Below, in pieces: positions 27,499 to 36,053 of a stretch of DNA of 64,000 nt. Position 1 is the stretch's first letter, and each line of letters starts with the position of its first letter. The DNA comes from JBBQUN01 sp963698395 (GTDB taxonomy: Bacteria; Actinomycetota; Acidimicrobiia; Acidimicrobiales; SZUA-35): the NCBI GenBank assembly GCA_963698395.1, contig CAVOQQ010000006.1, positions 124,001-188,000 of the forward strand. Reading direction: 5' to 3'. Below the pieces are notes generated by a model that was not told the origin of the DNA, did not search any database, and worked only from the letters and a program-made list of their open reading frames with translations. The translations under genes and the position numbers were made by a program.

Positions 27499-28965
27499 TC
27501 AGGAGGTGGTGTCGTCGAGGATCACCATGGTCTGGAGGTCGGAGTGGAACTCGAGCGCGTACTGGCCGCCCTCTCGTCCGATGCCCGAAACACCGATGCC
27601 GCCGAACGGCGCCGTCAGATCCCGAATGAGGAAGGTGTTGACCCACACGATGCCCGCACGGATGGCGCTGCCGACCCGTTCGGCCCGCTCGCGTGAGCCG
27701 GTGAACAGCAAGGCCGAGAGGCCGTACTCGGTGGAGTTCGCCAATTCGATCGCCGCAGCATCGTCGGTGAAGGTCTGTATGGTCAAGACCGGGCCGAAAA
27801 CCTCCGACTGAACGATCTCGGCCTGATTCGACGCCGGCTCGATCAGCGTGAGTTGATAGTGCTGCGAGCCCTCGACGGTGTCGCCGCCCCAGACGATCGT
27901 GTCGCCTGCCGCCTTCGATCGCTCGACGAAGGCAGCAATGCTCGCCAAGTGATCGGGGTGGACGACGGGTGCCACGGTGGTGGCAGGATCGCGAGGGTCG
28001 CCGAGCACGTGCGCCTCGGTGTGGCGGCGGAACGCAGCAGCGAACTCGTCGTTGATCGACTCCTGTACCAGCAGCCGGGTGCCGGCCAGACAGACCTGCC
28101 CCGAGTCCTCGTATTGCTCGGCGGCCTTCTTCGCCGCAGCCTCGATGTCGGCGTCTTCGAAGACGATGAGCGGTCCCTTGCCACCGAGCTCTGCCGTGAA
28201 CGGAACGATGTTCTCCGCAGCAGCCTTGCCGATGATGCGAGCGGTGGCCGGTGAACCGGTGAAGCTGAGACGGCGAACACGGGGATCCGAGGTGAGGGGT
28301 GGACCGACGACCTCGCCGATGCCCTGCACGACGTTGAACACACCCGGTGGGAAGCCCGCCTCGACGCTCAGGTCGGCCAGCATCGATGCCGACAGTGGTG
28401 ACCACTCGGCCGGCTTGAGGATCACACTGTTGCCGGCAGCAAGCGCCGGCGCCACCTTCCACGTCGACAGCATGAACGGAGCGTTCCACGGCGTGATCAC
28501 CACGGCCGGTCCGGCCGGCAGCCGGCGGACGATGTGCTCGGTGCCCTTGGCCGCCCAACGTTCGTCTTCGTGCTTCTCGATCAGCTCGGCGTAGGTGCGG
28601 AAGTTGACCGCACCTCGGGCAACGAGCCGCTGCTGCATCGAGGAGTGCTTGAATCCCATGTCGAGGGTCTCGACCATCGCGATGTCGTCGTTGTGCTCAT
28701 CGATCAGATCGGCCAGCCGGTAGAGATAGGCGGCCCGTTCGACCGCCGACAACTGCGACCAAACAGCGAACCCCTCGACCGCGGCGCTGACCGCCAGCTC
28801 GGCCGTTTCGGCGTCGCCCGCGGCCACATCGGCCAGCTTGCGGGACCAGTCGATGGGGGAGCGCGACTCGAACGTCGAGGTGGAGCTCACCCGTTCACCG
28901 CCGATCAGATGCAGGGTCGAGACCGAGATCCCCTCGATCGCCACTCGCTGGTCTTGGTTGGTCAT
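27499..28965 (-). CDS. hpaE: aldehyde dehydrogenase, 5-carboxymethyl-2-hydroxymuconate-semialdehyde dehydrogenase type (HpaE-like)
   Basis: An intact 488-residue NAD-dependent aldehyde dehydrogenase. The catalytic glutamate is in FTAELGGKGPLIVF near residue 252 and the nucleophile cysteine in EDSGQVCLAGTRLLVQ near 289; PWNAPFMLSTWKVAPALAAG marks the cofactor site. The ATG at 28965 is preceded by AAGGAG at 7 bases; longer versions would start inside a 30-bp repeat array. The sequence fits the HpaE/HpcC branch that oxidises the ring-cleavage aldehyde of homoprotocatechuate, which agrees with an HpaG-like hydrolase across the divergent region and an HpaD-type dioxygenase at 11276. Confidence 0.85.
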   Translation of the reverse strand: MTNQDQRVAIEGISVSTLHLIGGERVSSTSTFESRSPIDWSRKLADVAAGDAETAELAVSAAVEGFAVWSQLSAVERAAYLYRLADLIDEHNDDIAMVETLDMGFKHSSMQQRLVARGAVNFRTYAELIEKHEDERWAAKGTEHIVRRLPAGPAVVITPWNAPFMLSTWKVAPALAAGNSVILKPAEWSPLSASMLADLSVEAGFPPGVFNVVQGIGEVVGPPLTSDPRVRRLSFTGSPATARIIGKAAAENIVPFTAELGGKGPLIVFEDADIEAAAKKAAEQYEDSGQVCLAGTRLLVQESINDEFAAAFRRHTEAHVLGDPRDPATTVAPVVHPDHLASIAAFVERSKAAGDTIVWGGDTVEGSQHYQLTLIEPASNQAEIVQSEVFGPVLTIQTFTDDAAAIELANSTEYGLSALLFTGSRERAERVGSAIRAGIVWVNTFLIRDLTAPFGGIGVSGIGREGGQYALEFHSDLQTMVILDDTTS

Positions 28966-29100
28966 TGGTTGTCTCCTTGGGGCTATGGCACTCCCTCGAG
29001 CGTCCGCAGTCATTGGCTGTCTCCCTCGAGCGTCCGCAGTCACTCGCTGTCTCCCTCGAGCGTCCGCAGTCACTCGCTGTCTCCCTCGAGCGTCCGCAGT
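28961..29100. repeat. 30-bp tandem repeat joining the hpaE start and the marR end
   Basis: The 20-mer CTCCCTCGAGCGTCCGCAGT recurs exactly every 30 bp at 28991, 29021, 29051 and 29081, with CATTGGCTGT or CACTCGCTGT between. On the minus strand each unit contains GGAGACAGC(C/G)A(A/G)TGAC, close to the true hpaE initiation region GGAGACAACCAATGACC at its left end, so the array looks like a multiplied translation start. The last unit also encodes the end and stop of the MarR protein (RTLEGDSE). Confidence 0.85.
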
Positions 29101-29660
29101 ATGGACCGGAGGTTCGATGCCAGCGCCTTCTTCTGTTTCGCCGACAGATGGGCCGTGATCCGAGCTTCCTCGGCATTGAACTTGGGAAACAAGGCGGCCA
29201 TCGTGTCGTTGCCGAGCGTCGTTGCCGAGATCAACACCAGCCGCTTGTCATTGGGGTGGGTGTGACGCTCGACGAGCCCTCGTCGTTGCAGGGTCGTCAC
29301 CACGCCCGTCAGCGTGCCCTTCGAGATACCGGCTTCGGCTGCCAGGTGCCGGGCCTCTCGCTCGCCCCAGACCCACAACACCCACAGGGTCGTGAAGGCA
29401 GTGAACGACAGATCGTGATCCGCCAGCACCGAGCGTTCCATGTGGTAGCGGGCGAGGTTGGCGACGCGAAAGATGTTGGACACCGCAGCCAACGAGTCGA
29501 AATCGATCTGGAGATCGCCGATGGCTTGCTGGACGTCACGCTCGGCGGCGATCAAGTCGTCGTCGTTGCTCGAAGTGAAACCGGTAGCCACGGGCTCAGT
29601 CCGCCTGCGGTCGACTGCTGGGCGTTCGATCCGGCCAGGCGAGCAGACACGACGAGTCAT
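29070..29660 (-). CDS. MarR-family transcriptional regulator
   Basis: A 196-residue protein with a winged helix-turn-helix typical of MarR: LSFTAFTTLWVLWVWGEREARHLA, then GISKGTLTGVVTTLQRRGLVER and the wing NDKRLVLI. The ATG at 29660 is preferred for its AGAAGGA site at 8 bases; a GTG at 29591 would give a more usual 173 residues. Its C-terminus and stop come from the 30-bp repeat array. In enteric bacteria the homoprotocatechuate operon is repressed by HpaR, also a MarR protein, and this gene lies between HpaE- and HpaG-like genes. A palindrome upstream of it (29717) recurs at two other catabolic promoters, which makes it the best candidate regulator for them. Confidence 0.83.
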   Translation of the reverse strand: MTRRVCSPGRIERPAVDRRRTEPVATGFTSSNDDDLIAAERDVQQAIGDLQIDFDSLAAVSNIFRVANLARYHMERSVLADHDLSFTAFTTLWVLWVWGEREARHLAAEAGISKGTLTGVVTTLQRRGLVERHTHPNDKRLVLISATTLGNDTMAALFPKFNAEEARITAHLSAKQKKALASNLRSILRTLEGDSE

Positions 29661-29716
29661 CCGTCGAGTCCTTCTGCAACATCGAGCCGTGGACGAGCAC
29701 CATTGCCTGACAGTAT

Positions 29717-29732
29717 CGTTCGGATCCAAACG
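29717..29732. promoter_or_regulatory. operator-like palindrome in the marR/HpaG-like divergent promoter
   Basis: CGTTCGGATCCAAACG is a 6-4-6 inverted repeat with one mismatch, lying 57 bp before the MarR start and 53 bp before the HpaG-like start. It shares spacing and most bases with the palindromes at 2172 and 12251 (shared core GTTTGG-N2-CCAAAC). Autoregulation by the MarR protein is inferred. Confidence 0.55.
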
Positions 29733-29784
29733 TTCGCCAGCGGTGCCCGAAGGTCGTGGCGCCCCAACCCGAGTGAGGTCGCAC

Positions 29785-30681
29785 ATGTCTGAGAACACCA
29801 CGATCGAATACCGCCGCATTCTGCTCGATGGCTACCCAACCATCACCCGACGCAACGGCGACGAACTGGTCGCCAACGATGGTCGCTCGGTTGGCATCGA
29901 CGATGCGGTCCACCTCGCGCCGAGCACGCCGAGCAAGATCATCTGCGTGCACCTGAACTACCGCAGTCGGGTCGACGAGTTCATGACCAAGCTGCCGCCG
30001 GCACCCACGTACTTCCACAAGCCGGTGAGCGCGCTCAACAGTCACGGCGCCGCGGTGGTGCGACCCGACGGCCTCCAATGGCTGAACTACGAAGGTGAGA
30101 TCGCCATCGTGATCGGGCGAACCTGCCGCAACGTCGCCCCGTCCGACATCGGCGACTACATCGCCGGCTACTCGGTCGGCAACGACTATGGCTTGCATGA
30201 TTTCCGCGACACCGACTCCGGCTCGATGCTTCGAGTGAAGGGCTCCGACACGCTGTGCCCGGTCGGTCCCGGCCTCGTCACCGGTTGGGACTTCCACGAC
30301 AAGCAGATCCGCACGATCGTGAACGGCAAGGTCGTCCAAGACGGCAACACCGACGAGATGGAGTGGGACATGCACTACCTCGTCGCCGACATCGCCCGCA
30401 GCATCACCCTCGAACCCGGCGACATCCTCCTGTCGGGCACCCCCGCCAACTCCCGGCCGGTCGAGCCGGGCGATGTCGTCGAGGTCGAGGTCGAGGGCCT
30501 GGGGCTGCTCCGCAATCATGTCGTCACCGGCCCCACGCCGATCCGCTCCGATGTCGGAGCGCAGCCGTCGAGCTCCGAAGAGGTGGTGTCGACCGCCATG
30601 GGTGGCGATTGGGAGTTCCGTGGCATTCGCTCGCCGCAGGGCCCTGGAGCCAAGCACTACGAGAGCAAGCTCGACGACTGA
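29785..30681 (+). CDS. fumarylacetoacetate hydrolase family protein (HpaG/HpcE-like)
   Basis: The 298-residue protein has the FAH-fold metal site: WLNYEGEIAIVIG supplies two glutamates and GNDYGLHDFRD an aspartate; LLSGTPANSRPVEPGDVVEVEVEGLG is the conserved C-terminal stretch. ICVHLNYRSRVDEF marks the substrate lid. HpaG/HpcE members decarboxylate and isomerise the acid formed after meta cleavage and dehydrogenation, which fits with HpaD- and HpaE-type proteins in the window. Its stop overlaps the IDO start by one base (TGATG), so it is co-translated with the tryptophan-type dioxygenase, and its role could also be in that branch. Confidence 0.85.
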   Translation: MSENTTIEYRRILLDGYPTITRRNGDELVANDGRSVGIDDAVHLAPSTPSKIICVHLNYRSRVDEFMTKLPPAPTYFHKPVSALNSHGAAVVRPDGLQWLNYEGEIAIVIGRTCRNVAPSDIGDYIAGYSVGNDYGLHDFRDTDSGSMLRVKGSDTLCPVGPGLVTGWDFHDKQIRTIVNGKVVQDGNTDEMEWDMHYLVADIARSITLEPGDILLSGTPANSRPVEPGDVVEVEVEGLGLLRNHVVTGPTPIRSDVGAQPSSSEEVVSTAMGGDWEFRGIRSPQGPGAKHYESKLDD

Positions 30682-31845
30682 TGGCCGTCGCAGACTCCAC
30701 CGTTCCGCCGCTGGGCTCATTGGCGAGCTACTCGATCGATCCGATCTCGGGCTTCGTGCCTCCGGTCGACCCACTCGTCGAGCTGTCGTCGGCGTTCACC
30801 GATGTCGACGAGGTCGCTCGATCCTTGGCCCCGCTGATCCGTTCGCGTCGAGTGCGATCTGCCATCCGGTCATTGCCGCTTGTGGATGTGATGGCCGTTG
30901 CCGACGATCGAGAACGGGAGCGGCTTTTCCTCGTACTGACGGTTCTCACCAACGCCTGGGTTTGGTCCGATGGCGAGGTAGACCTCACGGTGCCCTCCAA
31001 CGTGGCTGTTCCCGTGTGTGCGCTGGCTGAGCAACTTGGTCGTGAGCCGATCGTTTCGCATGCATCGATGGCGTTGCAGAATTGGCGACGAGTGCATCCT
31101 GAGGAGCCACTCAGTCCCGACAATGCCGAGTTGCTCGTCGGCTTCCACGGAGGCAGCGACGAGACGTGGTTCTTCACGGCAACCCTTGGGGTGGAACTGG
31201 CGGCGGCACCGATCCTCGTCGAGCTTCACGCTGCCGTTGCTGCAGCGGACGTCGGCGATCCCGGGTCGGCCGGTTCTCACCTCGCTCGGGCGGCCGAGTT
31301 GATGCCGACCTTGAACGTTGCGCTGGAGCGGATGAGAGAGTGGTGCGACCCTCACTTCTTCTACGGTCGGCTACGCCCATTCCTGGCGGGTTGGCCCGAA
31401 CCGGGCGTCGTCTATGAAGGCGTCGCCACCGAGCCCGCGCGTCTTGGCCGGCGGAAGTGCCGGACAGAGCTCGGTGATCCAGTCGCTCGATGCCGCACTG
31501 GGCGTGGCACACACCGGTGTTGCTGGAACCTTCCTGCACGCGATGCGCAGGTACATGCCCCCGCCGCACCGTCAGTTCGTCGTCGACCTCGAATCCCGCT
31601 CGACACTTCGAGACCTCGCGATGAAGAGCGGCGAGTCGACGCTTCGCACCGCCTACCTCGAGGCCGTCGGCGAGATCGACGCATTCCGCCAGCGCCACAT
31701 TCGGTTGTCGGTCGACTACATCCGAAAGCCATCGAACGAGCGGGACTCGGTCGGAACCGGCGGATCCGACTTCGTGGAGCTGCTACGCGACGCTCGCACC
31801 GACACCCTCGGTGCGACCCGAACCCCGGGGTCGACCGGGTCATGA
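30681..31845 (+). pseudogene. indoleamine 2,3-dioxygenase (IDO) family haem protein, one +1 frameshift near 31435
   Basis: The C-terminal half is unmistakably IDO: GGSAGQSSVIQSLDAALGV, then FLHAMRRYMPPPHRQFV with the proximal haem-ligand histidine near residue 296, and GTGGSDFVELLRDAR. The N-terminal half carries LGSLASYSIDPISGFVPP, typical of the family. The frame breaks around GAGCCCGCGCGTC near 31435; removing one C gives Glu-Pro-Arg-Val-Leu-Ala-Gly-Gly-Ser and restores one protein of 387 residues. IDO inserts O2 into the indole ring of tryptophan to give N-formylkynurenine. A formamidase-like gene follows at 31849, so the pair looks like the first two steps of kynurenine formation. Confidence 0.85.
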
Positions 31846-31848
31846 CCG

Positions 31849-32691
31849 ATGGCAACCGCTGACATGTACCGAGGGATGACCCAGCTCGAACTCGATCGTG
31901 CGTTGTCGCCGAGTCTGACTGTCGATCGGCTCGAGCACTATCTGTGGCTGTACGCCGAGCAGAGTCGCCTGGCACGAGCGTCACTCGACGATGTGGCCCA
32001 CCTCGACCTCGCGTATGGCCCCGACGAGCGCCACCGTCTCGACGCGTTCGCTTGCGGGAAGCCAGGGGCACCGCTGCTCGTCTACCTGCACGGTGGCTTC
32101 TGGCAGGCCCTCGCCAAGGACGACGCAAGCTTCGCCGGTCCTGCATGTCGTGCGGCGGGCGTCCACTTTGCGGCGATCGGCTACCGGCTCGGGCAGACCA
32201 CTCGCCTGGCCGGCATCGTCAACGATGTCCGACTCGGGCTGGAGGAGCTCGGCGAGCGAGCGCCGTCAATCGGGTTCGACCCGAGTCGGGTGGTGTTGAT
32301 CGGTCACTCGGCCGGGGCGCACCTGGCGGCGATGGTGGCTGCCACCGGTGGCGTCGAGTCGCTCGATCTGGCCGGAGTGTCGCTGGTCGGCGGGGTCTTC
32401 GACCTCGAGCCGGTTCGACACTCCTATGTCAACGAGGTGATGCAACTCACTGCCGACGATGTCGGCCCGCTCAGTCCCGTCCGGTTCGACGCTCCAGTCG
32501 GCTGCCAGGTGCTCATCACCTACGCCGAGCACGACACCGCGGAGTTCGTTCGCCAGTCGGTGGCACTTGCCGAGCGGTGGTCCGTTGCGCCGGAACCGCC
32601 GCAGCTCGGGCTCAATCATTTCAATTCACCGATGGATCTGGCCGACCCGGCGTCGCGGCTGTTCCGTCGCACCGTTGCGCTTGCTGGTTGA
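31849..32691 (+). CDS. alpha/beta hydrolase, kynurenine formamidase (arylformamidase)-like
   Basis: The 280-residue hydrolase has the formamidase hallmark HGGFWQALAKDD (HGGxW oxyanion-hole motif) near residue 78 and the nucleophile elbow GHSAGAHLAAMVAATGG with Ser near residue 150; the acid and base are likely Asp near 225 (YAEHDTAE) and His near 258 (GLNHFN). Kynurenine formamidase hydrolyses N-formylkynurenine to kynurenine and formate. It starts 3 bp after the IDO gene ends, which strongly supports this role. No kynureninase is seen in the window. Confidence 0.85.
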   Translation: MATADMYRGMTQLELDRALSPSLTVDRLEHYLWLYAEQSRLARASLDDVAHLDLAYGPDERHRLDAFACGKPGAPLLVYLHGGFWQALAKDDASFAGPACRAAGVHFAAIGYRLGQTTRLAGIVNDVRLGLEELGERAPSIGFDPSRVVLIGHSAGAHLAAMVAATGGVESLDLAGVSLVGGVFDLEPVRHSYVNEVMQLTADDVGPLSPVRFDAPVGCQVLITYAEHDTAEFVRQSVALAERWSVAPEPPQLGLNHFNSPMDLADPASRLFRRTVALAG

Positions 32692-32777
32692 GTGACGACG
32701 CGGGTTGCCCTCGGCGTCCATCGGCTGCAAGATTGGGGCCACGCGCAGTCAGCGTTGACCAGCAACCGGAGAATCCC

Positions 32778-34206
32778 ATGGATCACGTACGCCAGTTCTA
32801 CATCAATGGCGAGTGGGTCGACCCCAAGTCGACCGACACCATCGATGTCATCAACCCCACCACCGAAGAGGTCCTCGAGACCATCGCCGCCGGTAACGAA
32901 GCCGACGTGAACGACGCCGTCGCCGCCGCCAAGGCCGCCTTCGTCACGTTCTCGGCCACTTCGAAGGAGGAGCGCATCGCGCTGCTCGAGAAGATCATCG
33001 AGGTCTACAAGTCACGCATGGGCGACATCGCCGCTGCGGTCACCTCCGAGATGGGCGCCCCGGCCACCCTCGCCAGTCGGGCCCAGGCGCCGTCCGGTCT
33101 CGGTCACTTCATGTCCACCCTCGCCGCTCTCCAGGAGTACGAGTTCGAAGAGCAGATCGGCACCACCTCGGTGGTCTCCGAGCCCATCGGTGTCTGCGCC
33201 TTCATCACGCCCTGGAACTGGCCGTTGAACCAGATCGCCGCCAAGGTCGCTCCGGCCATCGCCGCCGGCTGCACCATGGTGCTCAAGCCATCCGAGGTCG
33301 CGCCGCTCAACGCGATCCTCTTCGCCGAGGTCATGGATGCCGCCGGTGTTCCCGCCGGTGTGTTCAACCTCGTCAACGGTGACGGCCTCAACGTCGGTGT
33401 GCCGCTGTCGTCGCATCCCGACGTCGACATGGTGTCGTTCACCGGTTCGACCCGGGCCGGTATCGAAGTGGCGAAGAACGCTGCGCCCACGGTCAAGCGT
33501 GTGGCCCAGGAGCTCGGCGGCAAGTCCGCCAACATCATCCTCGACGACGCCGACCTGGCCGCCACCGTTGCTCGCGACATGTTCGGCATGTGCATGAACA
33601 CCGGCCAGTCCTGCAACGCCGGCAGCCGCATGCTCGTGCCCGGCCGCCAAGATGGACGAAGCCATGGCCGTCGCCAAGGCAACGGCCGAAGGCATCCCGG
33701 TCGGCGACCCGACCGCCGAAGGCACCGCCGTCGGGCCGGTCGTGTCCGAGGCCCAGTTCCTCAAGATCCAGGCGCTCATCCAGAAGGGCATCGACGAGGG
33801 CGCCACGCTCGTCACCGGTGGCATCGGTCGCCCCGACGGCATCGACAAGGGCTACTTCGTCAAGCCGACCGTCTTCGCCAACGTCACCAACGACATGACC
33901 ATCGCCCAGGAAGAGATCTTCGGCCCGGTCATCACGATCCTCGCCTACGACGACGAGGACCAGGCCGTCGAGATCGCCAACGACACCCCCTACGGTCTGT
34001 CGGGCTATGTGTCCTCCGGCGACCAGGAGCACGCCAAGGCGGTCGCTCGTCGCCTACGCACCGGCATGGTGCACCTCAACGGTTCGCCGCTCGACAACAA
34101 GGCACCGTTCGGTGGCTACAAGCAGTCGGGCAACGGTCGTGAGTTCGGCGCCCACGGCCTCAAGGAATTCCTCGAGGTCAAGTCGATCTTCGGCGGCAAC
34201 GCCTGA
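32778..34206 (+). pseudogene. NAD-dependent aldehyde dehydrogenase, one +1 frameshift near 33645
   Basis: The gene reads as a betaine/general aldehyde dehydrogenase: YINGEWVDPKSTDTIDVINP, the cofactor site ITPWNWPLNQIAAKV, catalytic glutamate in QELGGKSANIIL and nucleophile cysteine in NTGQSCNAGSRMLVP. The frame is then lost at CCCGGCCGCC; dropping one G gives Val-Pro-Ala-Ala-Lys-Met and the remainder runs to NGSPLDNKAPFGGYKQSG and a normal C-terminus. The intact protein would be 475 residues. It has its own spacing of 86 bp from the formamidase and a hairpin after it. The aldehyde substrate is not evident. Confidence 0.85.
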
Positions 34207-34262
34207 TCCTGTGCCGTTGGCCATGACGGCCATCCATCACCTGGTTCGATGAACGTCTGTGC

Positions 34263-34296
34263 CCGACGGTGACGGCCTCCGGGTCGTCACCGTCGG
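34263..34296 (+). terminator. hairpin terminator after the aldehyde dehydrogenase
   Basis: CCGACGGTGACG (34263-34274) and CGTCACCGTCGG (34285-34296) form a perfect 12-bp stem around a 10-base loop, 57 bp after the dehydrogenase stop and before the next gene at 34352. There is no T-run, as is common for hairpin terminators in high-GC actinobacteria. Confidence 0.6.
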
Positions 34297-34351
34297 CGCG
34301 AACCGGGCCAGGTGACCACGCCGTCGGCCGCGCAGTCAGTAGTCTTTCCCG

Positions 34352-36013
34352 ATGTCAACGAGCCGAAGGGCCTCTTCACCGTCCGCTCGTCGAGGCCTCC
34401 GGCGTCGCCATCGGACGTCGTTCGTGGTGGCCATCGGGTTGGTTGCGGCAGCGTGTTCGGGCACCGACTCCGCTGGGCTGAGGAGTTCCGCTGAACCCGG
34501 AACCGGATCGCTCACGCCATCGACGACGACCGACGGCACGGCAACCGATGGCGACGTGGCTGACGGTGATGGTGGTCTCGTGCCCGCCCCACCCGACTTC
34601 GAGGTGCCGATGCCGCCCAGGATCGACGACGTGGCGCCGGTCGAGTGGCGGCAGTGTGACGATGCGGAATGTGCCGATCTCGAGGTACCGCTCGACTTCG
34701 AGGACCCCGACGGCCGCACCATCACGATCGCCATGACTCGTCTGATCTCGACGGGGTCGGCCGATGATCGCATCGGCTCGCTCTTCGTCAATTTCGGTGG
34801 CCCGGGAGCAGAGGGAACCGAAACGATCCAGTCATACGCCCCGTTCATCCCACGCGACCTTCGGGAGCGTTTCGACATCATCTCGTGGGACCCCAGGGGG
34901 GTGGAGGACACCGCCGGTCTCGGGTGTGACGACGAGATCGGCGACGAACCGACCGAGCTCATCGACCCCGACGACGGTCTTGCCGACGACGTGGCGGCGG
35001 CGCGAGTCGTTTGGGACCGGGTGATGACGTGCGTCGCCACCAGTCCGATCGTCGATCACCTCGGCACGGTCGATGTGGCGAGCGACCTCGACTCCATGCG
35101 CCGAGCCGTGGGAGACGACGCGCTCACCTATCTCGGCTTCAGCTACGGCACCGAGATCGGCTGGGTCTACGCAACGTTCTTCCCCGATTCGGTCCGAGCC
35201 ATGGTGCTCGACGGAGCAGTGCCGCCGAGCGAGGGACCCGAAGCCATCGAGCTCACGCAGCTCATCGCCATCGACGACGCCATCGAGCGGTGGGATCAGG
35301 GTTGCGACCAGACGTCGAGCTGCCCGCTTCGCAGCGAAGGGTACGAAGCCACGGTTCTTCGCCTGATGGACGAGCTCGAGGCGGATCCGATCCCGATGGG
35401 CGACGGCACGACCTTCGGTCCGAACGACCTGGGCAACCTCGTCCTCAGCATGACCTACCTCGACCAGACCGACTGGGGGCCGCCGTTCGTCGATGCCGTC
35501 GCCTCACTCGACGGGGGCGATGTCGGACCCCTCACGCAGATCGCCGCCCTCTTCGAAGGGGGTTTCGAGGAAGCCGCGTTCTGGTCGGTGCTGTGTGCCG
35601 ACGGCACCGAAGTGCTGCCCGGTGGTGACTACGAATCGGTCTATGCCGCCGCGCTCGAGACCTCCCCGATCGTTGGTCGGCTCACCGGCAACCAGGTGTT
35701 CTGCGACACCTATCCCGGCCAGATCGTCGGTCTTCCGACCATCGACACGGCGGGCACACCGCCGCTCCTCGTGATCGGCAACACCGGCGACAACGCAACG
35801 CCCTACGCCGATGCGGTTCGCCTCGATGCGCTCCTCGCCGACTCGGTCCTGCTGACCTATGACGGATCCGGCCACACCATCACCTTCTCCGACGAGTGCA
35901 TCGACGCCATCGTGATCGACTACTTCGTCGATCTCGTGACACCAGCGGTCGGCTCACGGTGCGGCAATCCGTCGAGCACCCCCGACGGCTGGTTCGTGCC
36001 CATCGACGAGTGA
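34352..36013 (+). CDS. exported alpha/beta-hydrolase lipoprotein, tripeptidyl aminopeptidase (TAP/SlpD) type
   Basis: The 553-residue precursor has an arginine-rich N-terminus, a hydrophobic segment and lipobox VAAAC (Cys35), then an acidic Ser/Thr linker. The catalytic domain shows FVNFGGPGAEGTETI (oxyanion loop) near 148, the nucleophile elbow GFSYGTEIGWVYA with Ser264, and the TAP-like C-terminal domain with LVIGNTGDNATPYADAVRL and GSGHTITFSDECID, giving the acid and histidine. Such proteins are cell-wall hydrolases that free short peptides or hydrolyse esters outside the cell. Its first bases lie 56 bp after a hairpin, so it is probably separately transcribed. Confidence 0.85.
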   Translation: MSTSRRASSPSARRGLRRRHRTSFVVAIGLVAAACSGTDSAGLRSSAEPGTGSLTPSTTTDGTATDGDVADGDGGLVPAPPDFEVPMPPRIDDVAPVEWRQCDDAECADLEVPLDFEDPDGRTITIAMTRLISTGSADDRIGSLFVNFGGPGAEGTETIQSYAPFIPRDLRERFDIISWDPRGVEDTAGLGCDDEIGDEPTELIDPDDGLADDVAAARVVWDRVMTCVATSPIVDHLGTVDVASDLDSMRRAVGDDALTYLGFSYGTEIGWVYATFFPDSVRAMVLDGAVPPSEGPEAIELTQLIAIDDAIERWDQGCDQTSSCPLRSEGYEATVLRLMDELEADPIPMGDGTTFGPNDLGNLVLSMTYLDQTDWGPPFVDAVASLDGGDVGPLTQIAALFEGGFEEAAFWSVLCADGTEVLPGGDYESVYAAALETSPIVGRLTGNQVFCDTYPGQIVGLPTIDTAGTPPLLVIGNTGDNATPYADAVRLDALLADSVLLTYDGSGHTITFSDECIDAIVIDYFVDLVTPAVGSRCGNPSSTPDGWFVPIDE

Positions 36014-36053
36014 ACCATTTCTACCGACGTGGCAGAGCCGCTACGTTCTGGGG

